Shown here piece after piece: positions 63,540-64,000 of a stretch of DNA of 64,000 bases (within the stretch, counting starts at the first letter, position 1; every line of letters starts with the position of its first letter). The notes under the pieces were generated by a model. The model saw nothing but the letters and a program-made list of their open reading frames with translations. It was not told the origin of the DNA and ran no database searches. The stretch comes from Opisthocomus hoazin (lineage: Eukaryota; Chordata; Aves; Opisthocomiformes; Opisthocomidae). Location: NCBI RefSeq assembly GCF_030867145.1, contig NC_134420.1, positions 44,040,912 to 44,104,911 of the forward strand, in the 5' to 3' direction. The translations under genes and the position numbers were made by a program.

Positions 63540-64000
63540 TATAGTGCTCATGGCTGATTTTAACAATATGTGACAGTAAGAAAAATTAGAGCTCATTAAC
63601 ATTCACTCGACCCAGTGTCTGCACCACTGATCAATGCTTGGACTACTGTATGACTTAAAATGCTTAACGAATCTTTGTTTGACAGGAACCAACTGCTGCT
63701 GGAGGAAAACATGAATGATCTGATCGCTGGCAGAGTGAATATAGCCTGCACTTTATAAACAAGCAAAATGTGAATAATTGGGGAGCAGAATGAGTGAGAG
63801 AAGTCTTTCAAGGCTTGTAATGATTGATGAACTATATTATGGTTGACACACACACTCCATGTTTTGCATAAAAGCATTAGCATCTGATTGAGCGGAAAAC
63901 CAGGGGAAAGCGCGATTGCCTATGTGATTAGTGGAAGGTAATCAGCCATCTGTTAGGCATAATGCAGTTACTAAAGATGAAGATAGAAAGCATATGTGTG
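63540..64000. promoter_or_regulatory. Possible conserved noncoding element (cut by window end)
   Basis: This stretch is free of homopolymers and recognisable repeats and is dense in short transcription-factor-like words: AATTAG and TTAAC homeodomain-type cores, TTTATAAAC, CAATAATT-like words and GATTAG. The minus frame 63883-63596 (95 codons) has no recognisable domain. The look resembles developmental enhancers, but only cross-species alignment can establish conservation. It may continue beyond the window. Confidence 0.25.

Noticed and set aside
1..64000. CRISPR arrays, operons, tRNA or rRNA genes
   Set aside because: No regularly spaced repeats, no tRNA box A/box B with a cloverleaf, no rRNA core motifs; the DNA is vertebrate nuclear in character.

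Overview
This window looks like vertebrate nuclear DNA, most probably from a bird. It is A+T-rich, CpG-poor, rich in homopolymer tracts, and has no dense gene packing, ribosome binding sites or operons. The strongest taxonomic evidence is the repeats. CR1 retrotransposon copies of several ages are present, including a well-preserved one with the avian-type 3' end, together with a long LTR of a family I recall as widespread in birds. Old MIR/CORE-SINE remnants and ancient CR1 relics, also known from turtles and crocodilians, agree with a sauropsid. The species cannot be named from this sequence.

I found no convincing protein-coding exon in 64 kb. Almost all open frames are short, overlap on both strands and match no family I recognise. 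The longest (about 20.1-20.8 kb, minus) is the end of a CR1 reverse-transcriptase ORF. The window is therefore intergenic DNA or part of a large intron.

Layout: 0-5 kb is featureless A+T-rich DNA ending in a small GC-rich island. At 5.4-7.1 kb there is a CR1 tail, a GC-rich patch with an exon-like segment, and a compact candidate regulatory element (perfect RFX X-box palindrome, CRE-like site, strong 5' splice site). At 7-20 kb the DNA is mostly unique, with a TA microsatellite, an ancient SINE-like scrap and a MIR. At 20.0-23 kb two CR1 copies flank a purine-rich unassigned segment. At 27.0-27.5 and 40.6-41.4 kb are two GC-rich regions sharing a dispersed repeat of unknown class. At 31.6-32.8 kb is an apparent solo LTR on the minus strand, and at 35.3-35.9 kb a CR1 on the plus strand. 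At 43.5-44.3 and 61.3-62.5 kb are ancient CR1 relics, and at 47.1 kb a CR1 tail. At 49.5 kb a TC microsatellite precedes an inverted-repeat/E-box cluster. At 50.4 and 52.9 kb a nearly identical 58-bp segment occurs twice. The last 450 bp may be a conserved noncoding element.

No pathway or gene system can be reconstructed. What the window mainly records is successive retrotransposon insertion in noncoding DNA, plus a few candidate regulatory sites. Repeat family assignments come from remembered consensus features, not from a database search.
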